A stretch of 64,000 bases of DNA from Variovorax sp. YR216 (GTDB lineage: Bacteria > Pseudomonadota > Gammaproteobacteria > Burkholderiales > Burkholderiaceae_C): positions 967,626 through 1,031,625 of the forward strand of contig NZ_FNRO01000001.1 in NCBI RefSeq assembly GCF_900107745.1. Direction: 5' to 3'. The notes under the pieces were generated by a model. It saw only the letters and a program-made list of their open reading frames with translations. It did no database searches and was not told where the DNA came from. The translations under genes and the position numbers were made by a program. Below, piece by piece: positions 1 through 8,108 of this stretch. Positions within the stretch are counted from its first letter, which is position 1. Every line of letters starts with the position of its first letter.

Positions 1-1
1 G

Positions 2-223
2 ATCTACAAGCCGCAGTTGCGCTGCGACGCCGCGTCGCGCCTGGTGACGCACGTCGTCCACGATCGGCTCGGACTGCGCGATGCGCAGATCCGCGTCCAA
101 GAGGGCGGCCGAAGAGGCATGCGGGTGACGGTGGATCTGCCCGACGCGGCGCGATCAGCCGTGCCAACCGTCGAGGACGCACTGGCGGTCTATCTGTTCG
201 AGACGCGGGTGACCGCCGGCTGA
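2..223 (+). CDS. 3' end of an unidentified protein (5' end outside window)
   Basis: The reading frame is open from the first bases and ends at a TGA at 221-223, so this is the last 73 or so residues of a longer protein. The visible part is mixed alpha/beta in character, ends in VYLFETRVTAG, and has no motif I recognise. An in-frame TTG at 17 could be read as a start, but the frame is open upstream of it. Its stop directly abuts the stop of the convergent gene at 224. Function unknown. Confidence 0.55.
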   Translation: MYKPQLRCDAASRLVTHVVHDRLGLRDAQIRVQEGGRRGMRVTVDLPDAARSAVPTVEDALAVYLFETRVTAG

Positions 224-1468
224 TCAGCGCTGCTGCGCAGCGATGTGCGCCGCGAGGTAGGCCGCGTCCTCGTCCGCGCCGAACAGGAAGGCCGACTTCC
301 ATTTGTGCAGCCAGGGCAGGCCCAGGAAGTACAGACCGGCTTCAGAGGTCACCCCGCGCTCGTGCACGGGCGCCCTCCTCGATTCCGGTGAGGGGCCGAA
401 GACGGGCAAGTCGATCCAGCTGAAGTCCGCATGGGCACCGTTGGCCCAGATCACCGACGTGATCCCCTCGCGAGCGAGATCGAGGGTACAGATCGGTGTG
501 TCGAGCGCCGGCGGATCGGGCAACGCCCCGGGCGGATCCGCCGGTGGGAGATCGAGTTGCTGCGTGCGAACCGTCTCGTCGCATCGACGGTCGAACGCCT
601 TCAGCGATTCGTCGCCGTGCGCGATGCTGGCGGCGAGATCGTCGGCCATCGCCATCCGGCCGTTCTCGGCCGCCTTGACGCGGCCGGTCAGCACGATCCC
701 TTCGGCCGCCAGTCGGCGCAGGTCGATGTCATGCCCGCCATTCACGCCGGTCATCAGGCGAGACAGACGCGCGCCCTTCCAGTCGCGAAGCGTCGAATCG
801 GCCGAGCCCGTGGCGATCAGCCACCAGATGCAATCCTTTCCGCGATAGCGACGCCGGATCCGCTCATGCGAGCTGACGGACAGGAACACGCGCCGTCCGG
901 CGCGGCACAGTTCCTCGGCAATCTGCACGCCGGAGTTGCCGGTGCCGACCACGAGCACGGCGCCGTCGGGCAGCTGCTTCGGATTGCGGTACTGGGTCGA
1001 ATGCAGTTCGAACACGCCTGCGCCCAGCGAAGGGGTCGCGCGCGGAACCTGGTACGGGCCCGTGGCCACCACGACGTTGCGCGCCACGTAGAGGGTGCCG
1101 TCAGTCTGCACCTGCAACTCGCGCGACCCCGGCCTGCGCTTCACCGAAAGCGCGGCGCACCGGGTGCGCACGGGAGCACGAATGGTCGCCGCATAGCGTT
1201 CGATGTAGTCGGTGACCTCGCGCAGCGGAGAAAAGGCATTGGGGTCCGCATGCGGGTCGGCTGTCATGCGCGGCCAACCCGGAAGATTCATGTTCCAGTT
1301 GGGCGACTGGAAGTGCAACGAATCCCAGCGCTCGCTTCGCCAGCGTTCCGCGAGCTCTCCGCGCTCGAGCACGAGGTGCTCGCCGCCCAGTCGCCCCAGG
1401 TGGAAGCTCATCGCCAGGCCCGCCTGGCCACCGCCGATTACGATGGTTTCGACACGCTCAGTGGACAT
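224..1468 (-). CDS. Flavin-dependent monooxygenase (CzcO/FMO-like flavoprotein)
   Basis: The 414-residue protein has an N-terminal FAD-binding Rossmann motif (IGGGQAGLAMSFHL, about residues 10-23) and a second NAD(P)H-binding glycine motif (VVGTGNSGVQIAEEL) near residue 175. It also has the ATGPY stretch typical of class B flavoprotein monooxygenases and CzcO-like proteins. Such enzymes oxygenate small organic substrates using FAD, NADPH and O2; the substrate here is unknown. I chose the ATG at 1468 (MSTERVET), because the upstream TTG only adds MGPA ahead of the Rossmann strand. The gene stands alone, converging with the fragment at the window start and diverging from the ABC ATPase gene at 1682. 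Confidence 0.8.
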   Translation of the reverse strand: MSTERVETIVIGGGQAGLAMSFHLGRLGGEHLVLERGELAERWRSERWDSLHFQSPNWNMNLPGWPRMTADPHADPNAFSPLREVTDYIERYAATIRAPVRTRCAALSVKRRPGSRELQVQTDGTLYVARNVVVATGPYQVPRATPSLGAGVFELHSTQYRNPKQLPDGAVLVVGTGNSGVQIAEELCRAGRRVFLSVSSHERIRRRYRGKDCIWWLIATGSADSTLRDWKGARLSRLMTGVNGGHDIDLRRLAAEGIVLTGRVKAAENGRMAMADDLAASIAHGDESLKAFDRRCDETVRTQQLDLPPADPPGALPDPPALDTPICTLDLAREGITSVIWANGAHADFSWIDLPVFGPSPESRRAPVHERGVTSEAGLYFLGLPWLHKWKSAFLFGADEDAAYLAAHIAAQQR

Positions 1469-1681
1469 GGCGGGCCCCAAGAAGTTACTGCGTCAAACGA
1501 TGCCTGCGCGGAATATGCGATGGCCGTTCACCGTGGTCAACCCCGACGGCGACGCGAGATGTAGCCCACTGTGCTGGGATTGCGCGCGCCGTATCTTTTG
1601 CATTCATCTGCATCGAATCCTTCGAAAGAAGGAGATGAGGGAAGGCGCAGCTGTGCCGGGTCATTGCTGTAGGGTTGAGGC

Positions 1682-2341
1682 ATGAACCCTGCGGCACCCT
1701 CCCCCATCCTCGACGTCACGGACCTGTACTTCGCGCATCCCGGGCAGCCGGCACTCGCGGCTGGATGGAGTGCCTCCATCGACGCCGGCGTCACGCTGCT
1801 GTACGGCGACACCGGCAGCGGAAAGTCGACGCTCCTTCGTCTGATCGCAGGCCACCTGCCCGCCAGGGGCCTGTTGAGCCTCGCAGGCGCACGCCTTGAC
1901 CACGAGCCCGAGGCCTATCGACGGAACGTCTTCTTCTGCGACCCGGAGACCGACGCGTTCGACAAGGTCAGCGCGGTCGAGTGCACGGCCTCGCTCCGCG
2001 CGGGCGATGCGCGTTTCAACGAGGCCGGCTGGCGAACCTTCGTCGAGGGCTTCTCCCTGACCCCGCACCTCGACAAGCCGATGTACATGCTGTCGACCGG
2101 CTCGAAGCGCAAGGTCTGGCTGGCGGCTGCGCTCGCATCGGGACGCGCGCTCACCCTGCTCGATGAACCCGCGGCCGCGCTCGACGCCGCATCGATTCGC
2201 TTCCTCTGGCACACGCTCGCTTCCCTTGCCGAGCGGCCCGACCGGGCCATCGTTGTCGCAAGCGCCTCGCGAATCGATTCGGTCCCGCTTTCCGGCTCGA
2301 TGGATCTGCCGCTTCATTCCGATCGAACGGCGCACGCCTAG
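1682..2341 (+). CDS. Single-domain ABC-type ATP-binding protein
   Basis: The 219-residue protein has a Walker A motif (GDTGSGKST, about residues 42-50), an unusual signature region (LSTGSKRKV near residue 139) and Walker B (LTLLDEPAAALD near residue 160). It is a soluble ATPase resembling the nucleotide-binding subunit of small ABC transporters such as the CcmA type. No permease gene is adjacent, so the partner and substrate are unknown. The start is supported by AGGG about 7 nt upstream. The signature reads STGSK rather than LSGGQ, a divergent but recognisable form. The next gene is an ICMT-like methyltransferase 84 bp downstream on the same strand. Confidence 0.75.
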   Translation: MNPAAPSPILDVTDLYFAHPGQPALAAGWSASIDAGVTLLYGDTGSGKSTLLRLIAGHLPARGLLSLAGARLDHEPEAYRRNVFFCDPETDAFDKVSAVECTASLRAGDARFNEAGWRTFVEGFSLTPHLDKPMYMLSTGSKRKVWLAAALASGRALTLLDEPAAALDAASIRFLWHTLASLAERPDRAIVVASASRIDSVPLSGSMDLPLHSDRTAHA

Positions 2342-2425
2342 GCGACCCAGGCCACAGCGACCATCGGGCTTCACAATGGCCGATCCCGAGCACTGCGCGG
2401 ACCACCCCCGCATGCAGGTTCCCCG

Positions 2426-2992
2426 ATGCTTCTGCCCCTCCAGGCCTACCCTGCAACCTTCGTCATCGCCAGTTCGATCGTGCTTTACTTCTCGCGCGGC
2501 GCGATCACGCGCCCGCGCTCGCATGGCTTCTATCGCTTCTTCGCGGTGGAGTGCATCTTCGGCCTGATATGGATCAACCTCCCTGTCTGGGGCGACGATC
2601 CCGCGCTGTCACCGAGCCAGTCGCTGGCGCTGGCGCTGCTCGCCACCTCGGCCTGGCTGCCACTGCATGCGGTGCGCCATTTGAGGCGGGTGGGCCAGCC
2701 GGGCGGCACCCGCGAGGACGAGGCGCTACTCGGATTCGAGAGGACGACCCGGCTGGTGACGACCGGGGCCTTCAAGTACATCCGCCATCCGATGTACGCG
2801 GCACTGATCTGCCTGGCCTGGGGCGTCTTCCTGCAGCGCTTCACCTGGCTCGCCTTGCTGCTGGTGCTGGCAGCGACCGCGCTGCTCTTCGTCACCGCCC
2901 GGCGCGAAGAGCAGGAATGCCTCGAACATTTCGGCGATGCCTATCGCAACTACATGCGCCGCACACGCCGCTTCGTTCCGTTCCTGCTGTAG
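2426..2992 (+). CDS. Isoprenylcysteine methyltransferase-family membrane protein
   Basis: The 188-residue integral membrane protein has about four to five hydrophobic segments. It carries the conserved C-terminal ICMT/PEMT-like signature: GAFKYIRHPMYAALI near residue 113, then REEQ, FGDAY and the basic tail YMRRTRRFVPFLL. This fold binds S-adenosylmethionine and methylates lipid-like or small hydrophobic substrates. In bacteria the physiological substrate is usually unknown, since protein prenylation is absent. The gene may be co-transcribed with the small ABC ATPase upstream. The start ATG has only a weak upstream purine tract. Confidence 0.8.
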   Translation: MLLPLQAYPATFVIASSIVLYFSRGAITRPRSHGFYRFFAVECIFGLIWINLPVWGDDPALSPSQSLALALLATSAWLPLHAVRHLRRVGQPGGTREDEALLGFERTTRLVTTGAFKYIRHPMYAALICLAWGVFLQRFTWLALLLVLAATALLFVTARREEQECLEHFGDAYRNYMRRTRRFVPFLL

Positions 2993-3100
2993 CGCCTCTC
3001 TTTACGCCGGCTTTACCCGCCGGGCACATTGGCTTGCGCGCCGCGCCCTCCAATGCGATGGCTCCGCCCCCTGCCGGCGTTGCGCACCAGGAACTTCTCG

Positions 3101-3652
3101 ATGACCCGATTCGTGCCCCGGCTGGCGGCCGCCCTCCTTTCCATCACACTGGCCGGTTCCGGCTTCGCGCAGTTCGCGGGCGGCATGGGGGGTGGCATGG
3201 GCGGCCGCCGCGGATCGGGAGGCGCCAGCCCCTCGACCCCACGCAGCGACACCCTCAACAACCCCACCTCCCTTTCCAGCGCAGCAAGCAGCCGGCTCTA
3301 CGACCTGCGGCTGCGCCTGCGGATCACGCCGGAGCAGTCGCCGCTGTGGGATGCCTTCCAGACCAAGGCCTGGGACCTGATGGTGCACAACGCCGTGCGC
3401 GCGCCGGGCGACGGCGATGCCAGCGCAGCGCAGACGGTACGCGCGCGGGCGGAACGGATTCAGACGAGCTCGCGGCAATGGACGGCCCTGGCGGACGCAG
3501 TCGACCGTCTCTACGAGGCGCTTTCGCCGGAGCAGCGGCAGGTGGCCGACCAGGAGCTGCCTGCCGTCCTGCCCGGTGGCGGGGAAGGCTCGGAGGCGTC
3601 TGGCGCGCCGGGCAAGCCGGAGCCACCGAGCGGCGGCACGGGCTTCAGATGA
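3101..3652 (+). CDS. Exported Spy/CpxP-like (LTXXQ-type) protein
   Basis: The 183-residue protein starts at MTRFVPRLAAALL with a clear Sec signal peptide (hydrophobic core, then SGFAQ; likely cleavage after about residue 23). A Gly/Met-rich linker (GGMGGGMGGRRG) follows. The central helical part contains LRITPEQSPLWDAFQ, matching the LTxxQ-like motif of the Spy/CpxP periplasmic chaperone family, and a second related stretch, LSPEQRQVADQ. A periplasmic envelope-stress or chaperone role is inferred. An upstream in-frame start at 3029 would put a basic, non-signal extension before the signal peptide, so I rejected it. The C-terminus is low-complexity Gly/Pro/Ser. Confidence 0.65.
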   Translation: MTRFVPRLAAALLSITLAGSGFAQFAGGMGGGMGGRRGSGGASPSTPRSDTLNNPTSLSSAASSRLYDLRLRLRITPEQSPLWDAFQTKAWDLMVHNAVRAPGDGDASAAQTVRARAERIQTSSRQWTALADAVDRLYEALSPEQRQVADQELPAVLPGGGEGSEASGAPGKPEPPSGGTGFR

Positions 3653-3698
3653 TGACGGCAGCCTGAGTGAGGAGGTCGGGGCGACTGGTGGCCGTGTC

Positions 3699-4604
3699 CT
3701 ATCCGAACTGGACGCAGCGCATGCTGAGCGTCCCGGACTGGAACCCTTCGTAGATGGTTTGCGCACGCTCCCCGCTCCCGGCGGCGCCCAGGGGGTACAG
3801 GAACGGGTAGTAGTGGTCGGGCGTCGCAACGGCGACCGAAGCGCCTTCGAGCTTGCCGAAATCGATCAGCGCCTTGTCATCTCGTCCCCGCAGCGCAGAC
3901 TTCACCGCGTCGTCGAAAGACTGGGCCCAGGGGCGGCTCGCGGACGGTGCGTCCGGGACGCCCCGATCTGTCGCACGCAGGTTGTGCACGATGTTTCCGC
4001 TGCCGAGGATGAGAACCCCCTTGTCCCGCAACGCTGCGAGCTCGCGGCCCACGGCATAGTGGAAAGCGGCCGGCTTGTCATAGTCGATCGACAGCTGGAA
4101 GACCGGTACGTCCGCCTTGGGGTAGAGGTACTTGAGCACAGTCCACGTGCCGTGGTCCAGGCCCCATTGCTGCGTGGTCACGACGCGGCCCTGGGTCACC
4201 AGGCCGGCAGCAACCCGCGCGATGGCCGGGTGACCGGGTGCGGGGTACTCGATGTCGAACAGGGCCTGCGGAAAGCCCCCGAAGTCGTGGATGGTCTTGG
4301 GCCGCTCCTGGATGCCTACGCCGGTCGCCCCCTGCGTGAGCCAGTGCGCCGAGACGCTCAGGATGGCCGTCGGGGTCGGCAAAGCCTTCCCCCACGCAAG
4401 CAATCGGCGCGTGAACTCGTTGTCCCGGATCGCGTTCATCGGGCTGCCGTGGCCGATGAAGATCGTGGGCATGCGGGCCGCCGCCCGGCCTGTCTGCTCG
4501 GCGGCAGCGTGCGCGAGGCCAGACACCGTCGCGAGCAACGCGACGGCACCGTGCGCTGAAGATTGGAGGAGGAAGCCGCGGCGGCTGGAATCGGCAGAAA
4601 GCAT
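3699..4604 (-). CDS. Class III extradiol (LigB/DODA-type) dioxygenase with Tat signal
   Basis: The 301-residue protein starts at MLSADSSRRGFLLQ, which contains a twin-arginine motif (SRRGFLL), a hydrophobic stretch and AHA, so it is predicted to be exported folded by Tat. The mature part is a 4,5-DOPA dioxygenase/YgiD-like LigB fold. Candidate metal ligands are the His of GHGSP, of SVSAHW, of GLDHGTW and of GNIVHNL. These enzymes open aromatic diols or related substrates using a non-haem metal. Most YgiD homologues are cytoplasmic, so the Tat leader is notable. The gene diverges from the DTW-domain gene. Confidence 0.82.
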   Translation of the reverse strand: MLSADSSRRGFLLQSSAHGAVALLATVSGLAHAAAEQTGRAAARMPTIFIGHGSPMNAIRDNEFTRRLLAWGKALPTPTAILSVSAHWLTQGATGVGIQERPKTIHDFGGFPQALFDIEYPAPGHPAIARVAAGLVTQGRVVTTQQWGLDHGTWTVLKYLYPKADVPVFQLSIDYDKPAAFHYAVGRELAALRDKGVLILGSGNIVHNLRATDRGVPDAPSASRPWAQSFDDAVKSALRGRDDKALIDFGKLEGASVAVATPDHYYPFLYPLGAAGSGERAQTIYEGFQSGTLSMRCVQFG

Positions 4605-4747
4605 GTTCTCGAGGAAATTGTTCGATGCCGAGCGTACTCGCATCCTGCAAGCCGACTTCGACGCTGAAGCCCGGCGCTCGCTGAATGAGATCTGGCCTCG
4701 TGTCTTCGACCGTCTCGCTGTCAGTCGGCTTGCCCGAGAATCTCCGG

Positions 4748-5497
4748 ATGCCACACGCCGTATCCCGCCTGCGCGCCGCGCGTCTCGCGCGCAGCGCCAA
4801 ACCCTTTCTCGCCCGTGGTGGTTGGAAGCGCGAGCGCTGCGGCGGCTGCAGGCTGGTCCCCAGCCACTGCATGTGTGCCCTGCGCCCTTCGCTGACCACG
4901 CGCGCAGGGGTGTGTCTGCTCATGGCCGACATCGAGCCGCTCAAGCCGACCAACACCGGCTGGCTGATCGCCGATGTGGTGCCCGATACCTTTGCCTTCG
5001 GCTGGACGCGCACCGAGCCCGACCCGGCTCTTCTGGCCCTGCTGGCCGACCCGCAATGGCAACCGTATGTCGTGTTTCCGGGCCAGTACGTCGCGCCCGA
5101 GCGGGTCGTGCGCGCCGTGCAGCCCGACAGCCTGCATGGCGATGCCGGAAAGCGCCCGCTGTTCATCCTCCTGGACGCGACATGGACCGAAGCGCGCAAG
5201 ATGTTTCGAAGAAGTCCTTACCTCGACCCATTCCCGGTGCTGAGTCTGGAGCCTGAGCAGGCATCGGAATACAAGCTGCGCCGCTCCGGCCGCGACGACC
5301 ATTTGTGCACCAGCGAAGTGGCTGCCCTATGCCTGGACCTGGCAGGCGAGCCCGTTGCCGCGCAAACGCTGGAGGCTTACCTGGCGGTGTTCACCCATCA
5401 CTATCTGCATGCGAAGAACCAGCAACCCGTTGCATGGGAGGGCGCCGCCCACCAGCGCTTGCGCGAGCAGCGCAACCAGCAGCCTCGCAGCGGCTGA
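4748..5497 (+). CDS. tapT: tRNA-uridine aminocarboxypropyltransferase (DTW domain)
   Basis: The 249-residue protein has an N-terminal cysteine cluster (CGGCRLVPSHCMCAL, about residues 31-45) and the DTW motif in the form LLDATWTEARKMF near residue 143. This family (TapT/TuaA) transfers the 3-amino-3-carboxypropyl group of SAM to uridine in tRNA, giving acp3U. I chose the ATG at 4748 because homologues characteristically begin shortly before the RLRAARLARS segment; an upstream in-frame ATG at 4685 is possible. The gene converges with the K+ channel gene, with 27 bp between stops. Confidence 0.82.
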   Translation: MPHAVSRLRAARLARSAKPFLARGGWKRERCGGCRLVPSHCMCALRPSLTTRAGVCLLMADIEPLKPTNTGWLIADVVPDTFAFGWTRTEPDPALLALLADPQWQPYVVFPGQYVAPERVVRAVQPDSLHGDAGKRPLFILLDATWTEARKMFRRSPYLDPFPVLSLEPEQASEYKLRRSGRDDHLCTSEVAALCLDLAGEPVAAQTLEAYLAVFTHHYLHAKNQQPVAWEGAAHQRLREQRNQQPRSG

Positions 5498-5524
5498 ACC
5501 CGCCAGGCACTCATCGCAGGCAGT

Positions 5525-5857
5525 TCATCCGCGATCCTCGCCGCTCAAGGCCGCGCGCAACGCCTCGACCGCGACCGCCACCACGAGACCGGTCAGGACG
5601 ATTCCGCCAATCCCGAGCAACATGGCCAGCACGCGGGCGAATCCCGACTTGGGTACGAGGTCGCCGTAGCCGACCGTCAGGCCGGTGACGAAGGAGAAGT
5701 ACAGCCCGTCGGTGAGCGGCCACCCCTCCACCTTCGCGACGAGCAGGCCGATCAGCGGCATCATCAGCAGCAGCCCCGAAACCGCGGGCCAGACAATGAC
5801 CAGCCCCTGCCAAAGCTCGCGGAAGAACCGGCGCCTGATGATCCTGGAAGACTTCAT
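5525..5857 (-). CDS. Small two-TM potassium channel subunit
   Basis: The 110-residue protein has two transmembrane helices flanking a pore loop with the K+ selectivity filter TVGYGD (about residues 61-66), the KcsA/Ion_trans_2 architecture. It has no cytoplasmic RCK or cNMP-binding domain, so any gating must be intrinsic. Its ATG overlaps the stop of the DUF2955 gene (ATGA, 4 bp), implying translational coupling and possibly a functional link to the efflux-like genes upstream. It is the last gene of the long leftward run that begins with the decarboxylases. Confidence 0.85.
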   Translation of the reverse strand: MKSSRIIRRRFFRELWQGLVIVWPAVSGLLLMMPLIGLLVAKVEGWPLTDGLYFSFVTGLTVGYGDLVPKSGFARVLAMLLGIGGIVLTGLVVAVAVEALRAALSGEDRG

Positions 5858-6897
5858 TTGGCACTCGCTCGGTGGACATCGGGTCGAGAAACGGGCTGTA
5901 GCGAGCGCCTTCTCCAGCGCTCCAGCACCCACACCGTGGCCGAGGCGTAGAACGCCACCCCCACGAAAAGGCACACGCGCATGACCGAGCCTTCGAGCAC
6001 GCTCTTGCCGCTCGCGCTGTCCTCGATCGCGGGGCCGAGCAGGATCAGCGCGGTCACCAGCGCGTTGCTCCAGAACGAAGGACGAAAGCGCGTGCGCCGC
6101 ACGCCGAACATGGCCGAGCCCGTCCACAGCGCCGCGGCCATCAGCCACAACATCAGCATCCAGAGGCTCGGCCACAGCGACAGGCCCATCCACACCCCCA
6201 TGCCGATGAAGGCGCCCATGAGGGTCGAGCCCACGAGCTCGCGGCTGGCCGCGCCCGCTTGCGCTTCGCCGGCCTGTTGCGCCAGCGTCGCCGTCTTCAT
6301 GACGGCGGCAAGGTAGAACGAAGGGTTGGTCAGCGCGAGCACGAAGACCGGCATGACGATGATCGTCCCGCGCAGGGCGATCCAGTTGGCCGAGATGGCC
6401 CCGGCGCGCGGCGCGGCCGCCCCCGCCTGCTGCGGCGGAGGATCGGGAAACAGCGCGCCGGACAGCGCGCTCACCAGCGTGCCGACGCCCAGCCCGACGG
6501 CAAGCGTGACGCTGAGCACCGCAATCAGCGATTGTTCCGCCACGCCGGCGACCGGCATCATCGCGAAGGAGATCACCAGCAAGACGGTCAGCGCGCCGCC
6601 ACCGCGCTGACCGGCATGGAACACCGCATGGAGCACCACGCCGGTCAGCAGTACGCCGGCCACCGCGTAGTGCTCCAGCAGCGGCACCATCAGCACCCCG
6701 GCCGCGATCAACGCCGCAAGTACCACCGCAGCGACGATGCCCTTGACCAGCGGCAGGGGCGGCCCAGGCTTGCACAGCACGAGCACCGCCATCACGCAGA
6801 CCACGAACGGCAGCTTCAGCGCGAGCCCGTAGGCCAGCAGCGTGGCGAGGCCCAGTCCCAGGGTCAGGCGCAGGCTTGCCTTGTCACCGCGGGTCAT
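5854..6897 (-). CDS. DUF2955 membrane protein (FUSC-like efflux component)
   Basis: The 347-residue polytopic membrane protein has about ten hydrophobic segments in two halves separated by a Pro/Ala-rich cytoplasmic linker near residue 155 (PDPPPQQAGAAAPRAG). This matches the DUF2955 family, distantly related to the fusaric-acid-resistance/AaeB permeases. It follows an HlyD-type adaptor by 9 bp and an outer membrane NodT factor further upstream, so it is probably the inner-membrane pump of a tripartite exporter. The exported substrate is unknown; an organic acid or aromatic compound is typical of the wider family. Its stop overlaps the start of the K+ channel gene. Confidence 0.75.
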   Translation of the reverse strand: MTRGDKASLRLTLGLGLATLLAYGLALKLPFVVCVMAVLVLCKPGPPLPLVKGIVAAVVLAALIAAGVLMVPLLEHYAVAGVLLTGVVLHAVFHAGQRGGGALTVLLVISFAMMPVAGVAEQSLIAVLSVTLAVGLGVGTLVSALSGALFPDPPPQQAGAAAPRAGAISANWIALRGTIIVMPVFVLALTNPSFYLAAVMKTATLAQQAGEAQAGAASRELVGSTLMGAFIGMGVWMGLSLWPSLWMLMLWLMAAALWTGSAMFGVRRTRFRPSFWSNALVTALILLGPAIEDSASGKSVLEGSVMRVCLFVGVAFYASATVWVLERWRRRSLQPVSRPDVHRASAK

Positions 6898-6906
6898 GGC
6901 CGTCTT

Positions 6907-8049
6907 TCAGTAGAGGTACGTCAGCCAACTCACGACGCGCATGTACACCGCGCCGAGAGCGTTCATCACCGGGTTGTCGCCGGTGTAGACCAGCACGTCG
7001 GCCTGGCCGCCCACCTGGACGCGACGCAGGCGGTCGATCTCGGAAGGATCGAACTCCACCACCACCGGGAAGCGCTGTGCCTGGCGCAGCCAGTCGCGGC
7101 TGTTCTCCACCGTGGGCAGCGCGCCGGGCGAGCCCTGCTTGCCGCTGCTCACGCCGCGGCCCACGCTGCGCACCCGCCCCTTAAGCACCTGTCCGGGCAG
7201 CAAGTCGAGCACGATGGCCGCCTCGTCGCCGGGCTCGATGTTGCCCAGGTTGTTCTCGGTCATCTCGGCGCTGATCCACAGGTCGTGTATCGCGATCAGC
7301 GTCATCAGCGGCGCACCCGGCTGCGCGAAGAGGCCGACGTCGGTCTGCAGGTCGGTGACCCTGCCGCGTGCAGGCGCGATCACGCGGGTGCGTGCGAGGT
7401 CGAGTGCGGCCTTCTCCATCGCGGCCTTGGCGCTTTGCAGTTGCGCGTTGTCCTCCCCGACGCCGCCGGCAGCCTCTTGCGCCTTGCGCAGGTCCGCCTC
7501 CGCCCGCTTGGCCTGGCTGCGCGCCTGGTCGCGCGTCGACTGCGCGATCTCCAGTCGACGCACGGAGATCGCGCCCGGGTCTTCGTCATGCAGTCTTTCC
7601 TGGCGGCTGGCATCGCGCTCGGCCATCTCGCGACCGGCCTGTGCGACGCCCAACGCGGCGCGCGCCGCGTCCACACCGGCGACCGAGCCCTGCACCGAAC
7701 GCCGCACGGATTCGAAATCGGCTTGCGAACGGCGCAGCGCAATGCGGAAAGGCTCGGGGTCGATATCGAGCAGTGGCTGTCCCGGCTGCACTTCTTCGTT
7801 GTCGCGCACATGCACCGCCAGCACCTTGCCTGCGACCTCGGCCGCCACCGGCACGACGAAGGCCTGCACGCGCGCCTGCGAGGTGCTGGGCGTGAGGCGG
7901 TCGCCGACAAAGTAGATGACGAGGCTGCCGACGATCAATGCGGCCAGCACCAGCGCGCCGATGCGCGTGCCGGCGCTGGCCTTGGGCACCGGCGCTTCGG
8001 GCGGCAGCTCCTGGGCAGCCGGTGGGGTGGCGGTTTGCTGCTGGTTCAT
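6907..8049 (-). CDS. HlyD/EmrA-family membrane fusion protein
   Basis: The 380-residue adaptor has a short cytoplasmic N-terminus, one transmembrane helix (about residues 27-48, IGALVLAALIVGSLVIYF), a biotinyl-lipoyl half-motif, a long Ala/Gln/Glu-rich coiled-coil hairpin (about 100-210), then the second lipoyl half and a beta-barrel. This is the periplasmic bridge of a tripartite efflux system. Its start lies inside a short linker element that supplies a strong GGAGGT site 7 nt before the ATG. With the NodT gene upstream and DUF2955 downstream it forms a complete exporter set. Confidence 0.88.
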   Translation of the reverse strand: MNQQQTATPPAAQELPPEAPVPKASAGTRIGALVLAALIVGSLVIYFVGDRLTPSTSQARVQAFVVPVAAEVAGKVLAVHVRDNEEVQPGQPLLDIDPEPFRIALRRSQADFESVRRSVQGSVAGVDAARAALGVAQAGREMAERDASRQERLHDEDPGAISVRRLEIAQSTRDQARSQAKRAEADLRKAQEAAGGVGEDNAQLQSAKAAMEKAALDLARTRVIAPARGRVTDLQTDVGLFAQPGAPLMTLIAIHDLWISAEMTENNLGNIEPGDEAAIVLDLLPGQVLKGRVRSVGRGVSSGKQGSPGALPTVENSRDWLRQAQRFPVVVEFDPSEIDRLRRVQVGGQADVLVYTGDNPVMNALGAVYMRVVSWLTYLY

Positions 8050-8108
8050 TGCGTGACCTCCGCGCAGCAGCGCTGCGGAATTCGCCTTGGGGCGGCCCGG
8101 CGGCTCAT
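8046..8108 (-). other. Coupling linker mini-ORF between nodT and hlyD (copy 1)
   Basis: This 63-bp element fills the whole gap between the NodT and HlyD genes. Its ATG overlaps the nodT stop (ATGA), it encodes 20 residues rich in Arg and Ala (MSRRAAPRRIPQRCCAEVTQ), and its TGA overlaps the hlyD ATG (ATGA). It carries GCGCGGAGGT just before the hlyD start. The last 18 bases (GCGGAGGTCACGCAATGA, minus strand) are also present at the end of nodT itself (8105-8122), so the element looks like a duplication of a ribosome-site/start junction. A homologous unit lies at 42813-42878. Whether the peptide matters is unknown; a translational relay is the simplest reading. Confidence 0.6.
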
